Notes: generated by a model not told the origin, from the letters alone. DNA of 6,527 nt from JAUVXJ01 sp034430275 (GCA_034430275.1 DAOUEW010000329.1:1-6527); one strand, 5' to 3'. Shown: positions 1 through 5,852, counted from the first letter of the stretch. Made by a program: numbers and translations.

Positions 1-938
1 CAGGGATCGGTCCGCGCGGCTCCAGCCACCGCCTTCTCGAAAGCCCGCCGGGCCGCGGACTGATCCTCCCCCACAGCGATGCCGTACCGCCCCTCAAAGA
101 CCAGGCTCTCTGCAACGGAGGAGGCCCAGGTTCCAGCCCTGACGTTGCCGATACAGAGGGCATTCGGCAGCCTGTATCGTGCATACAGGGGATCCTGATG
201 TCTCTCGTTCCTCTCACGCTCCAGCGCCATCAGCGCCTCGTGGATAGGAATAAACTTCTCGACAGGACTGACCCCTTCCTCCCTCACGCACCCATGGGCC
301 GCCTTGCCCGGGATGGTGACGCGGAAGTTGAACGCTCCAGCCTGGGCCGGGGCCACGATCAGCTCCGTCGGCTCGGCGACGATGGCACCATCGGCCCTGT
401 ACCCGCGCAGCACCGCAGCCAGGGTGCCCACCCCACCGTCCTCCTCCCCGATGACGCTCTCCACCATCAGTCTGCCCTCGAGACGCACCCCCGTGTCGCG
501 TAAAGCCTTCGCCGCGAACAGGGCGCAGCACAGGCCACCCTTCATGTCCACCGCACCACGTCCGTACACCCGTCCCTCTGCGATGGTTGCCTTCCAAGGC
601 GGATAGTGCCACAGGCTCTCGTCGCCCACCGGGACCACGTCCACGTGACCGTTGAGGATCAGGCTGCGGCCACCGATATCCTCCCCCATCACACCCACCA
701 CGCCCAGCCCACGCTCGCGCTGCTCCTCGATGCTGAAGGCAGGGTGCTGGCTGAGCTCGTCGAAGTCCAACTCCCAGAGGTCCACGTCCAGACCCAGTCG
801 CCCCATCTGCTCGGAGACCAACTCCTGACCGGCGGTTTCCTGGCCCACCAGGCTGGGCACCGCGATGAGGTCGCCGAGGAACTCCAACAGACCCTCTACA
901 TCTATGGCTTGGAGAACTTGCTCTTCGACCTCGTTCAT
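1..938 (-). CDS. M20-family metallo-deacylase (ArgE/DapE-like), C-terminus cut off by the window
   Basis: Probable cytoplasmic zinc- or cobalt-dependent hydrolase that removes an acyl group from an N-acylated amino acid or similar amide, as acetylornithine deacetylase and succinyl-diaminopimelate desuccinylase do. The frame is open from the ATG at 938 to the left edge, giving 312 residues. M20 landmarks appear in order: GHVD (His98 and Asp100, metal and activating Asp), GRGAVDMKGG (Asp131, bridging metal ligand), GEEDGG (Glu165 general base, Glu166 metal ligand) and AEPT (Glu189, metal ligand). A lid/dimerisation domain follows, starting near residue 200, with AAHG (His215). About 100 residues including the last metal His are missing because the window ends. 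The start is supported by an AAAGG Shine-Dalgarno at 949-953, which overlaps the stop of the upstream deiminase gene; the gap is 14 bases, so the two form an operon. The substrate cannot be told from sequence: acetylornithine, acetylcitrulline, succinyl-DAP or a peptide are all possible. Family is secure, substrate is not. Confidence 0.93.
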   Translation of the reverse strand, partial: MNEVEEQVLQAIDVEGLLEFLGDLIAVPSLVGQETAGQELVSEQMGRLGLDVDLWELDFDELSQHPAFSIEEQRERGLGVVGVMGEDIGGRSLILNGHVDVVPVGDESLWHYPPWKATIAEGRVYGRGAVDMKGGLCCALFAAKALRDTGVRLEGRLMVESVIGEEDGGVGTLAAVLRGYRADGAIVAEPTELIVAPAQAGAFNFRVTIPGKAAHGCVREEGVSPVEKFIPIHEALMALERERNERHQDPLYARYRLPNALCIGNVRAGTWASSVAESLVFEGRYGIAVGEDQSAARRAFEKAVAGAARTDP

Positions 939-952
939 GAGCTTTGCACCTT

Positions 953-1822
953 TCACGGGGCCCTCAGCACCGGTCTGGTCAGACACGTGGGGCCTCCCTC
1001 CGCCTTCAGGGAGACTTCGTTTCCTCTGTAGGTGAAGACTTCACAGCCCGCCTCCTCCAGCCTTCGCGCCGTGATGGGATGGCCTTCCAGCATCACACAA
1101 CTCCTGGGGCGGATAGCCAGCACATTGGTGCCCATCGTCTGGAACTCATCATCGGGCACCTCCACCAGGCCAACTCCTCGCTCCTGGAGGTATTCCCAGA
1201 AGGGCACAGGAAGCAGGCTGAGATAGACCACCGCAAGATCGTGATCCACCAGACTGATCAGCGACATCAGGTGCAGACAAGCCTCCGGGCCGCCGTAGTA
1301 GGGTAAGGGCACCGGCAAACAGCTTACCCCCAGCGGCTCGAGGGCCTCGCGCAACTGGCTCAGCCCCTCCTCGTTGGTGCGGAACCCCAGACCCACGGCC
1401 AGAGTGTCATGGTCGATCCACAGAAGATCGCCACCTTCTGCACAAGCCTCTCCGTGCAGCTCGTAGTGCACTGGCACACCCGACTCCTCCAGGCAGCGAG
1501 CGATAGTGGCTTCCTCGCCGCGCCGCAAAGGCTTGCCCATCCGCAGGACGATGGTGCCCTGATCGGTCACAATGGCCGGATCGTGGACGAAGATGGCATC
1601 GGCACGGTCAGGTTGGAGCTCGTCGTGGTAGATCACCTCGGCTCCGGCTTGACGTAGAATGCCCACCAGGGCATCGTGCTCCTGCTGGGCGATCTCCAAG
1701 TCAGGCCGGGCCACGTAGTGCCACCGGGCTGGATCGTCCACGGCGAAGGCCTGGTCAGGTCTCTTCACCAGCACTCTCCGCAACGGATCGACCATACTCT
1801 GGCTACCATAGTTGACACCCAT
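953..1822 (-). CDS. DDAH/arginine-deiminase-like guanidino hydrolase (amidinotransferase superfamily)
   Basis: A 289-residue enzyme of the guanidine-modifying superfamily. Members hydrolyse arginine, methylated arginine or agmatine to a ureido product, or transfer the amidino group. The length fits dimethylarginine dimethylaminohydrolase (about 255-285) rather than arginine deiminase (about 410). The visible active-site set is HDPAIV (Asp81, likely guanidinium binding), AEGGD (Glu129), CLHLMS (His184) and GGPTC near the C-terminus (Cys280, nucleophile); all are present, so it should be active. It has no signal peptide and is likely cytoplasmic. The open frame extends upstream to 2077, but that extension crosses the divergent promoter and the lipoprotein gene. 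GGAGGT at 1828-1833 favours the second of two adjacent ATGs (1822, about 6 bases from GGAGG) over the first (1825, 3 bases). The gene heads an operon with the M20 deacylase. DDAH activity giving citrulline plus dimethylamine is the likeliest assignment; another guanidino substrate is possible. Confidence 0.9.
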   Translation of the reverse strand: MGVNYGSQSMVDPLRRVLVKRPDQAFAVDDPARWHYVARPDLEIAQQEHDALVGILRQAGAEVIYHDELQPDRADAIFVHDPAIVTDQGTIVLRMGKPLRRGEEATIARCLEESGVPVHYELHGEACAEGGDLLWIDHDTLAVGLGFRTNEEGLSQLREALEPLGVSCLPVPLPYYGGPEACLHLMSLISLVDHDLAVVYLSLLPVPFWEYLQERGVGLVEVPDDEFQTMGTNVLAIRPRSCVMLEGHPITARRLEEAGCEVFTYRGNEVSLKAEGGPTCLTRPVLRAP

Positions 1823-1827
1823 CATCC

Positions 1828-1833
1828 ACCTCC
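1828..1833 (-). promoter_or_regulatory. Ribosome binding site of the deiminase gene
   Basis: GGAGGT read on the minus strand, just ahead of two consecutive in-frame ATG codons. The spacing to the second ATG (1822) is close to optimal, while the first (1825) is too near. This site rules out the long N-terminal extension of the frame and fixes the protein as beginning MGVNYG or MMGVNYG. Confidence 0.75.
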
Positions 1834-1856
1834 GAGCACCGATCTTACCATTGCCT

Positions 1857-1872
1857 GTTGCAGCAGTGCAAC
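1857..1872. promoter_or_regulatory. Perfect inverted repeat GTTGCA-N4-TGCAAC upstream of the deiminase operon
   Basis: Six-base perfect arms with a four-base centre, ending 35 bases upstream of the deiminase start codon. It overlaps a weak minus-strand promoter candidate: TTGCAC at 1866-1871, 18 bases, then TAAGAT at 1842-1847. The position suits an operator of the deiminase/deacylase operon. No regulator family is recognised from the motif, and a 16-bp palindrome can occur by chance. Confidence 0.35.
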
Positions 1873-1907
1873 ATCGGTCTCCTCGCCATCCGGACCGCGC
1901 CGGGTCT

Positions 1908-1920
1908 GTCACCTTGTGAC
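1908..1920. promoter_or_regulatory. Perfect inverted repeat GTCAC-CTT-GTGAC over the -35 box of the rightward promoter
   Basis: Five-base perfect arms around a three-base centre. The right half overlaps the -35 hexamer TTGTGA (1914-1919) of the promoter driving the plus-strand genes. A protein bound here would either block RNA polymerase or contact it as a class-II activator; the imperfect -35 box would suit activation. The role is inferred from position only. Confidence 0.35.
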
Positions 1921-1942
1921 GCTGGCCCGAGCGGAATATAAT
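1914..1942 (+). promoter_or_regulatory. Sigma-70-type promoter of the lipoprotein-kinase-acetyltransferase genes
   Basis: The -35 element is TTGTGA (1914-1919, four of six consensus bases), followed by a 17-base spacer and a perfect -10 TATAAT (1937-1942). The expected start of transcription is about 1949-1951, only 0-3 bases before the ATG at 1952. The spacing is ideal and the position between two divergent genes is right, so this is probably genuine. It implies a leaderless or nearly leaderless transcript. Confidence 0.72.
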
Positions 1943-1951
1943 CTCACTCAA

Positions 1952-2347
1952 ATGCAACTGAGGAGCTTCGCCTCGATTCTCACCCTCACGATCCTCGTCG
2001 GGGTCGTCCTGACCGGCTGCGCTCTGGCCACCAAGGCTCCCCCCAGGGCTGATGCTGGCCCGGACGTCATCGCGCACGTTGGTGAGAGAGTGTCCTACGA
2101 TGGCTCATTGTCCGTGGATCTGGATGGTGGGAAGATCGTGTACTACCACTGGAGAGTGGCCTCGGCGCCAGAGGGGCGTGAGGAAGAGATCGGTCGCGTA
2201 CTGCACGAGGGCGAGGACGCGGCGGTCTGGTCCACCGATACCCCCCTGGCCGAGCAAGATGTGGGCGAATGGGTCATCGAGCTCAAAGTGACCGACGACG
2301 AGGGTCAGTCGGCTACTGATGACCTGGCGCTGACCGTCGCGCGCTGA
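1952..2347 (+). CDS. Small exported lipoprotein with one PKD-like domain
   Basis: A 131-residue protein. Residues 1-22 are a signal peptide (Arg4, then a hydrophobic stretch) ending in the lipobox LTGC, with Cys23 as the lipidated residue, so the mature protein is anchored to the outer face of the membrane. Residues about 31-129 match the PKD/immunoglobulin-like fold: ADAGPD opening, then VGERVSYDGSLS, the YYHWRV strand and VIELKVTDDEGQSA near the end, as in PKD repeats of surface proteins. Such domains usually mediate protein or carbohydrate contacts and have no catalytic role. The frame is open from 1676, but only the ATG at 1952 gives a signal peptide; no Shine-Dalgarno precedes it, in keeping with the adjacent promoter and a leaderless mRNA. 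It is the first gene of the plus-strand block; the next gene begins 55 bases after its stop. Partner or ligand unknown. Confidence 0.85.
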   Translation: MQLRSFASILTLTILVGVVLTGCALATKAPPRADAGPDVIAHVGERVSYDGSLSVDLDGGKIVYYHWRVASAPEGREEEIGRVLHEGEDAAVWSTDTPLAEQDVGEWVIELKVTDDEGQSATDDLALTVAR

Positions 2348-2388
2348 GGGCCGCCCGGCTCCCAGGAGAAGCCAGCGCAAAAGAAGAT

Positions 2389-2394
2389 AGGAGG
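2389..2394 (+). promoter_or_regulatory. Strong ribosome binding site that selects a GTG start
   Basis: AGGAGG, eight bases before the GTG at 2403. The match is full-length, the spacing is good, and no ATG in frame lies before the conserved NP motif of the kinase. The GTG is therefore the translation start. Confidence 0.8.
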
Positions 2395-2402
2395 ATCCCG
2401 AA

Positions 2403-3323
2403 GTGTCAGGGCAGAGAATCCTGCTCATTGTCAACCCCGTGGCTGCCGGAGGGAAGACCGGGAGTGTATGGCCCGACGTCGAGAAGGATCTCCGCTCCCT
2501 GGGGCTGGCCTTCGACTACCAGTTCACCGAGGAGCCAAATCACGCCACAGTCCTGGCGCGAGAAGCTGTCGATCGGGGATACCAGACCGTGGTAGCGGTG
2601 GGTGGAGACGGCACGATCAACGAAGTGGTCAACGGCCTGATGCCCCCCGGAGGAGACACGGCCGGAGCGGTGCTGGGAGTCGTGATCACTGGACGGGGCA
2701 GTGACCTCGCCCGCACCATAGGGATACCCTCGGACTACCGCGAGGCCTGCGCGCGCCTGGGCGGCGAACGCACCATGACGGTGGACCTTGGCCTGGTCAC
2801 CTTCCATCACGAGGGAGAGGAGCGACAAAGGTACTTCGTCAACGTGGGAGGCGGCGGCTTCGATGGCGAGGTGGCTCACCGGGCCAATCGCGCCCCCAAC
2901 TTCATGGGTGGCACGATACCCTATCTGACCAGCCTGGTCAGCACCCTGTTTTCCTACCGCAACAAGGCCATCGAGTTGACTCTCGATGACCAGGAGCCGA
3001 TTCGAAAGGTGATCAACTCGGTGGTCGTGGCCAACTGTCAGTTCTTCGGCGGGGGCATGCGCGTGGCTCCCGATGCCGATCCCAACGATGGGTTGTTCGA
3101 CGTCATCGTCATCGGCGACATCGACAAGATCGAGTACCTGATGACCGTACCCAAGGTCTACGACGGCACCCACATCACCCATCCCCAGGTGGACACGTAT
3201 CGGGCCCGGCGGGTCCAGATCAGCTCGGAATCGCCTGTCTTGCTCCAGGTGGAGGGCGAGGTCTGCGGCCAGAGCCCCCTTACCTTCGAGATCATCCCCT
3301 CGGCGCTCCAGATCAGGGTGTAG
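2403..3323 (+). CDS. Diacylglycerol kinase-family lipid kinase (DagK/YegS-like)
   Basis: A 306-residue cytoplasmic or membrane-peripheral kinase, the usual length for bacterial DgkB/YegS/BmrU proteins. These transfer phosphate from ATP to diacylglycerol or a related lipid; in DgkB this recycles diacylglycerol to phosphatidic acid. The N-terminal catalytic domain shows the opening ILLIVNPVAAGGK (residues 6-18) and the hallmark GGDGT with INEVVNGL (67-79). Next comes TGRGSDLAR (96-104), where most relatives have GTGNDFAR, so the usual Thr and Asn are Arg and Ser. The C-terminal domain carries FVNVGGGGFDG (145-155), APDADPNDGLFDV (222-234) and VEGE (283-286), a Glu-for-Asp version of the usual DGE motif that keeps the second Glu. 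The start is a GTG preceded by AGGAGG. It lies between the PKD lipoprotein (55-base gap) and the acetyltransferase (47-base gap), probably co-transcribed. Lipid specificity (diacylglycerol, sphingoid or other) is open. Confidence 0.93.
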   Translation: MSGQRILLIVNPVAAGGKTGSVWPDVEKDLRSLGLAFDYQFTEEPNHATVLAREAVDRGYQTVVAVGGDGTINEVVNGLMPPGGDTAGAVLGVVITGRGSDLARTIGIPSDYREACARLGGERTMTVDLGLVTFHHEGEERQRYFVNVGGGGFDGEVAHRANRAPNFMGGTIPYLTSLVSTLFSYRNKAIELTLDDQEPIRKVINSVVVANCQFFGGGMRVAPDADPNDGLFDVIVIGDIDKIEYLMTVPKVYDGTHITHPQVDTYRARRVQISSESPVLLQVEGEVCGQSPLTFEIIPSALQIRV

Positions 3324-3370
3324 AGAAGCACCAGGTAGCGCCACGCAGGGGTCGGTTCAAACGAGCGGAC

Positions 3371-4330
3371 ATGTCAGGAGTCGAAGTTCGAGCCTATTCG
3401 GACGACGACCGCGAGGCCGTCGTCGAGCTGAGGCGAGCGGTCGCCTCCGTAGATCGAACGGACGATGGTCTTGTGGTCGCAGAGCCGCCGCCCGATCCCC
3501 TCTTCTCTGGTCCCACCCAGCACGAGGCCGCCTTCGTCGTCCATAACGACGAGGATCGGATACTGGCCACAGCCCAGCTCCAGGCTGAGATCGGCCCCCA
3601 ACAGAGCTTCATTCGGGCCTTCCCCGTCGTGCACCCTGAGTGGCGCAGCACAAGGATCGAAAGGCTGCTCGTTGACCGGCTACGGGAACGAGCCAGCGAA
3701 CGCCGAACGGCGATGCGCAGCGAAGCGGTCCACTTCTACGTACACTGCGGCGCGCACCAGAAGGAGACGACAAACCTCTACGAGAGCACCGGCCTGCGGT
3801 TCATGCGCTCTCGTCCGCACATGGTCTACCATCCACTGGAGACGCTGGCCCGCCCGGAAGCACCAACCGGCATAACCTTGCGGCCCTACCTGACAGGCTT
3901 GGATGACCAATCGGCCATAGACACGCTCAACCAGGCCTTCGCCGACGACTGGGAATTCGTCCCAGTAACGGAGGAGGGCTGGTCCCGCTGGCTGGATGCT
4001 CCCCAGTGGCGTGAAGACCTGAATCTGGTGGCTTTGGAGGCGGACCAGGTCGTGGGCCTCTGCCTCTGTGTGATCAACGAAGAGCGTTCTCACTGGCTAG
4101 GCCGCAAAGACGGCTATATCGACACGCTGTGCGTGCGGCCGTCGTTTCAGCGAAGGGGAGTGGGAGGAGCGCTTCTACTCTCCGGCTTGCATGCTCTCCG
4201 CAGAGTTGGAATGATCTCCGCCACCCTGAACACAGACGAAGACAACCCCACCCAGGCTCCTCGTTTCTACGAGGGGGTCGGCTTCCGCGAGATCTGGCGC
4301 TGGGCAGCCTACGGCACGAAGCTGGGATAG
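3371..4330 (+). CDS. Tandem-GNAT acetyltransferase, N-terminal half degenerate
   Basis: A 319-residue protein made of two GNAT folds, an architecture like mycothiol synthase MshD and other two-domain acetyltransferases. GNAT enzymes move an acetyl group from acetyl-CoA to an amine. The C-terminal copy (about 167-317) looks competent: TLCVRPSFQRRGVGGALL (252-269) is motif A with the Q/R-x-x-G-x-G/A pyrophosphate loop (QRRGVGG), and NTDEDNP with RFYEGVGF (287-305) is the usual motif B region. The N-terminal copy (about 3-157) keeps the order of the fold (VVHPEWRSTRIERLL near 86-100, LYESTGLRF at 136-144) but lacks the glycine loop, so it probably does not bind acetyl-CoA in the normal way. The ATG at 3371 sits right before the domain; only a weak GAGCGG precedes it, so translation may depend on the upstream genes. 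Last gene of the plus-strand block. The substrate is unknown; mycothiol synthesis is not implied by architecture alone. Confidence 0.87.
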   Translation: MSGVEVRAYSDDDREAVVELRRAVASVDRTDDGLVVAEPPPDPLFSGPTQHEAAFVVHNDEDRILATAQLQAEIGPQQSFIRAFPVVHPEWRSTRIERLLVDRLRERASERRTAMRSEAVHFYVHCGAHQKETTNLYESTGLRFMRSRPHMVYHPLETLARPEAPTGITLRPYLTGLDDQSAIDTLNQAFADDWEFVPVTEEGWSRWLDAPQWREDLNLVALEADQVVGLCLCVINEERSHWLGRKDGYIDTLCVRPSFQRRGVGGALLLSGLHALRRVGMISATLNTDEDNPTQAPRFYEGVGFREIWRWAAYGTKLG

Positions 4331-4335
4331 GAACA

Positions 4336-4381
4336 CGCTGGCCAATTGCAGCCGCGCACGGTCCTTGAACGTGCGCCAGCG
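4336..4381 (+). terminator. Hairpin just after the acetyltransferase stop
   Basis: GCGCACG (4354-4360) and CGTGCGC (4370-4376) form a perfect 7-bp stem with a nine-base loop. CGCTG (4336-4340) and CAGCG (4377-4381) can close it outside, leaving a left-hand bulge. It starts five bases after the stop codon at 4330. No T-run follows, so it is either a weak intrinsic terminator or an mRNA 3' stabilising hairpin. Confidence 0.4.
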
Positions 4382-4399
4382 ATGACCGGAGGCACAAAC

Positions 4400-4450
4400 A
4401 GACCCTCGCCTGCGGGTGTGAGGCCGCCCCTCCAACCCCGGCGAGGGTCT
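4400..4450. terminator. Long hairpin between convergent genes, likely bidirectional terminator
   Basis: AGACCCTCGCC (4400-4410) and GGCGAGGGTCT (4440-4450) are perfect 11-base inverted arms. Inside them, 4414-4423 pairs with 4429-4438 at eight of ten positions around a five-base loop, so the whole segment folds into one long GC-rich hairpin. On the minus strand it is followed by TGTTTG, a modest T-rich tail; on the plus strand CTTGTACTTG follows. It lies between two gene ends that face each other, where a shared terminator is expected. Confidence 0.65.
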
Positions 4451-4524
4451 CTTGTACTTGCTCCACCTATCCACGGGTGCTACGCCTCAGCCGTGCTCGT
4501 TCAGTCGTCCTCCCTTTCCAGTAT

Positions 4525-4562
4525 CTGGGCCACCGCGGCACACGCGGATCACGAGCACCCAG
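4525..4562 (-). terminator. Weak nested inverted repeat downstream of the repeat lipoprotein
   Basis: CTGGG (4525-4529) pairs with CCCAG (4558-4562), and inside it CCGCG (4533-4537) pairs with CGCGG (4543-4547) around five bases. It lies 13 bases beyond the stop codon of the minus-strand lipoprotein. The stems are short and no T-run follows, so it may be a minor terminator or chance. Otherwise 4451-4574 holds nothing recognisable. Confidence 0.25.
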
Positions 4563-4574
4563 GCGTTCCCGCTG

Positions 4575-5732
4575 CTACTCCTGTCCTACCAGCTCCACAG
4601 CGTCGATCTCGTTATACCAGCCGCCGTTTCTCTGATCCAGACTGATGCGCACGGCGTTCACGCGCACGCCCACTCCGCTCACGGCGACGGAGAAAACGCG
4701 CGGACACTGCTCAACTGCCCCAGGGGTGCCTTCCCAGACGATGTGGTACAGCCCCATATCGTCCCTCACCTCCACCCGGTTGATGAATCCGGGCGAGTTC
4801 GTCTCACGGATGTTGATCTCCGTGGGGATGACGGCCGTGGCGAAGCTCACTTCCAGCCAGTCCACTCCGTTCGAGGTCTCAGACGCCCAAGCCGTCTGGA
4901 GGTCATCGCACTCCATCGTGTCAGGCGCTCCGGTGGCCTGTTGTGCGGACCAACTGTCGCTTCCGTACTCCGAACTTGCAGTGGCGCCTATGGCCCACTG
5001 CCGCGTCATGCCCGCAACGGGAGGCTGGGACGGCGTGGCAGTAGGTTCGACGACAGGGGAGGTACTGGGCAGCCCGACCAGCTCCACGGCGTCGATCTCG
5101 TTATAGTAACCGCCCTCCCTCTGGTCCAGGTTGATGCGCACGACGCTGACAGGAACGCTCACCCCGCTGACCGGGATAGTCAAGACGCGGGGGCACTGCT
5201 CCACCGCCTCGGGCGTCCCTTCCCAGACGGTGTGATAGATGCCCCTCTCGTCCTTCACCTCCACGCGGGCAATGAAGCCGGGCGAGTACGTCTCGCGGAT
5301 GTTGATCTCCGTGGGCACTACCGCTGTGACGAAGCTCAATTCCAGCCAGTCGACCCCGTCCGAAGTCTCAGAAGCCCAAGCTGTCTGGATGTCTCCGCAC
5401 TCCATTGTATCGGGTGCACCGGTAGCCTGCTGTGCGGACCAACTCTCGCTCCCGTACTCCGAGCTGGCCGTGGCGCCTGTGGCCCACTGGCGTAGCAAGC
5501 CCGCTGCCGGAGGTTCCGCAGTCGTTGCCGTAGGCTCCGCAGCCGCAGGAGCTTCCGTAGCCGTCGCCACAGGCCCTTCGACCACCGGCGTGTCCGCTGG
5601 GGTTGTCGGGCTCGGCTCCTCGACGGAAGGCGATGTGGACACGCCCATTCCGGGTACAGTACACGCCGATACGATGAACATCAGTGTCATGGCAGCGAAC
5701 AGCAGCACTCGATTCTTGTCTGTGATCCTCAT
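4575..5732 (-). CDS. Lipoprotein with two near-identical galactose-binding-like modules
   Basis: A 385-residue exported lipoprotein. Residues 1-23 are a signal peptide (Arg2, Lys6 and Arg8, then a hydrophobic stretch) ending in the lipobox VSAC, with lipidated Cys24. Residues 25-80 are a low-complexity Pro/Thr/Ala/Glu spacer. Residues 81-220 and 244-383 are two copies of one 140-residue module, aligning without gaps at about 81% identity, joined by a 23-residue linker with PTATPSQPP. Each copy has WSAQQATGAPDTMEC, then a DWLE-SF strand, PTEINIRE and YNEIDAVELVG, an order of beta strands resembling discoidin/F5-8 type C carbohydrate-binding folds. Each has two cysteines at matching places (112/180 and 275/343), probably a disulfide. 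No catalytic domain is seen, so a surface-binding or adhesive role is inferred. The ATG at 5732 has GAGGG seven bases upstream and a candidate promoter at 5766-5771. The fold assignment is by eye and moderately sure. Confidence 0.87.
   Translation of the reverse strand: MRITDKNRVLLFAAMTLMFIVSACTVPGMGVSTSPSVEEPSPTTPADTPVVEGPVATATEAPAAAEPTATTAEPPAAGLLRQWATGATASSEYGSESWSAQQATGAPDTMECGDIQTAWASETSDGVDWLELSFVTAVVPTEINIRETYSPGFIARVEVKDERGIYHTVWEGTPEAVEQCPRVLTIPVSGVSVPVSVVRINLDQREGGYYNEIDAVELVGLPSTSPVVEPTATPSQPPVAGMTRQWAIGATASSEYGSDSWSAQQATGAPDTMECDDLQTAWASETSNGVDWLEVSFATAVIPTEINIRETNSPGFINRVEVRDDMGLYHIVWEGTPGAVEQCPRVFSVAVSGVGVRVNAVRISLDQRNGGWYNEIDAVELVGQE
4584..5003 (-). repeat. Intragenic direct repeat, copy 2 (C-terminal module)
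   Basis: A 420-base unit encoding residues 244-383 of the lipoprotein. Hand alignment to the copy at 5073-5492 gives about 81 mismatches and no gaps, so about 81% nucleotide identity. It is the product of an in-frame tandem duplication with a 489-base period, the extra 69 bases being the linker. Confidence 0.9.
5073..5492 (-). repeat. Intragenic direct repeat, copy 1 (N-terminal module)
   Basis: A 420-base unit encoding residues 81-220 of the lipoprotein, partner of the copy at 4584-5003. About 27 of 140 residues differ between copies. Several changes are conservative (Glu/Asp, Ile/Val, Lys/Arg, Leu/Ile), and the two Cys and most aromatic positions are kept. Confidence 0.9.
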
Positions 5733-5762
5733 TCTCTTACCCTCACTAACTCCACTCTTCTC

Positions 5763-5775
5763 AGTATTCTATACT
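5763..5775 (-). promoter_or_regulatory. Candidate promoter and overlapping inverted repeat of the repeat lipoprotein
   Basis: On the minus strand TAGAAT (5766-5771) matches five of six -10 bases and would start transcription near 5759, leaving a leader of about 27 bases containing the GAGGG ribosome site. No convincing -35 is seen at 16-18 bases, so it would be a weak or activated promoter. The same bases lie in a perfect inverted repeat, AGTAT-TCT-ATACT, which could be an operator or chance. Confidence 0.4.
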
Positions 5776-5833
5776 CTATGCCGTGGTCACTAGACACACG
5801 AGAGAACGTCCACGTTTCAGTTCAATCCGCCTG

Positions 5834-5852
5834 GCCCGCGGGCAGTAGCTAC
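5834..5852. repeat. Two adjacent perfect palindromes in the gap between the two right-hand genes
   Basis: GCCCGCGGGC (5834-5843) and GTAGCTAC (5845-5852) are perfect palindromes one base apart, 18 bases beyond the stop of the ATP-grasp gene. Having no loop, they make poor hairpins, and no T-run follows, so a terminator role is doubtful. They could be protein-binding sites or chance in GC-rich DNA. Confidence 0.3.

Noticed and set aside
606..1031. 141-codon plus-strand frame opposite the M20 gene
   Set aside because: Overlaps the well-supported M20 and deiminase genes and shows no family motif.
1676..1951. Upstream extension of the PKD lipoprotein frame
   Set aside because: It runs antisense through the deiminase gene and would bury the signal peptide and lipobox in mid-protein; the ATG at 1952 gives a proper export signal.
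1823..2077. N-terminal extension of the deiminase frame up to 2077
   Set aside because: It would overlap the divergent promoter and the start of the lipoprotein gene, adds residues unlike the family, and a strong ribosome site lies right before the ATGs at 1825/1822.
2406..3344. 312-codon open frame antisense to the lipid kinase
   Set aside because: No recognisable domain, and fully covered by a secure kinase gene. Long antisense frames are expected in GC-rich coding DNA.
4452..5495. 347-codon plus-strand open frame antisense to the repeat lipoprotein
   Set aside because: Its internal repetition is only a mirror of the duplicated modules. The minus-strand reading has a signal peptide, lipobox and folded-domain composition; this one does not.
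5834..5843. GC-rich palindrome as terminator of the ATP-grasp gene
   Set aside because: A ten-base palindrome without a loop gives at most a three-pair stem, and no T-run follows.
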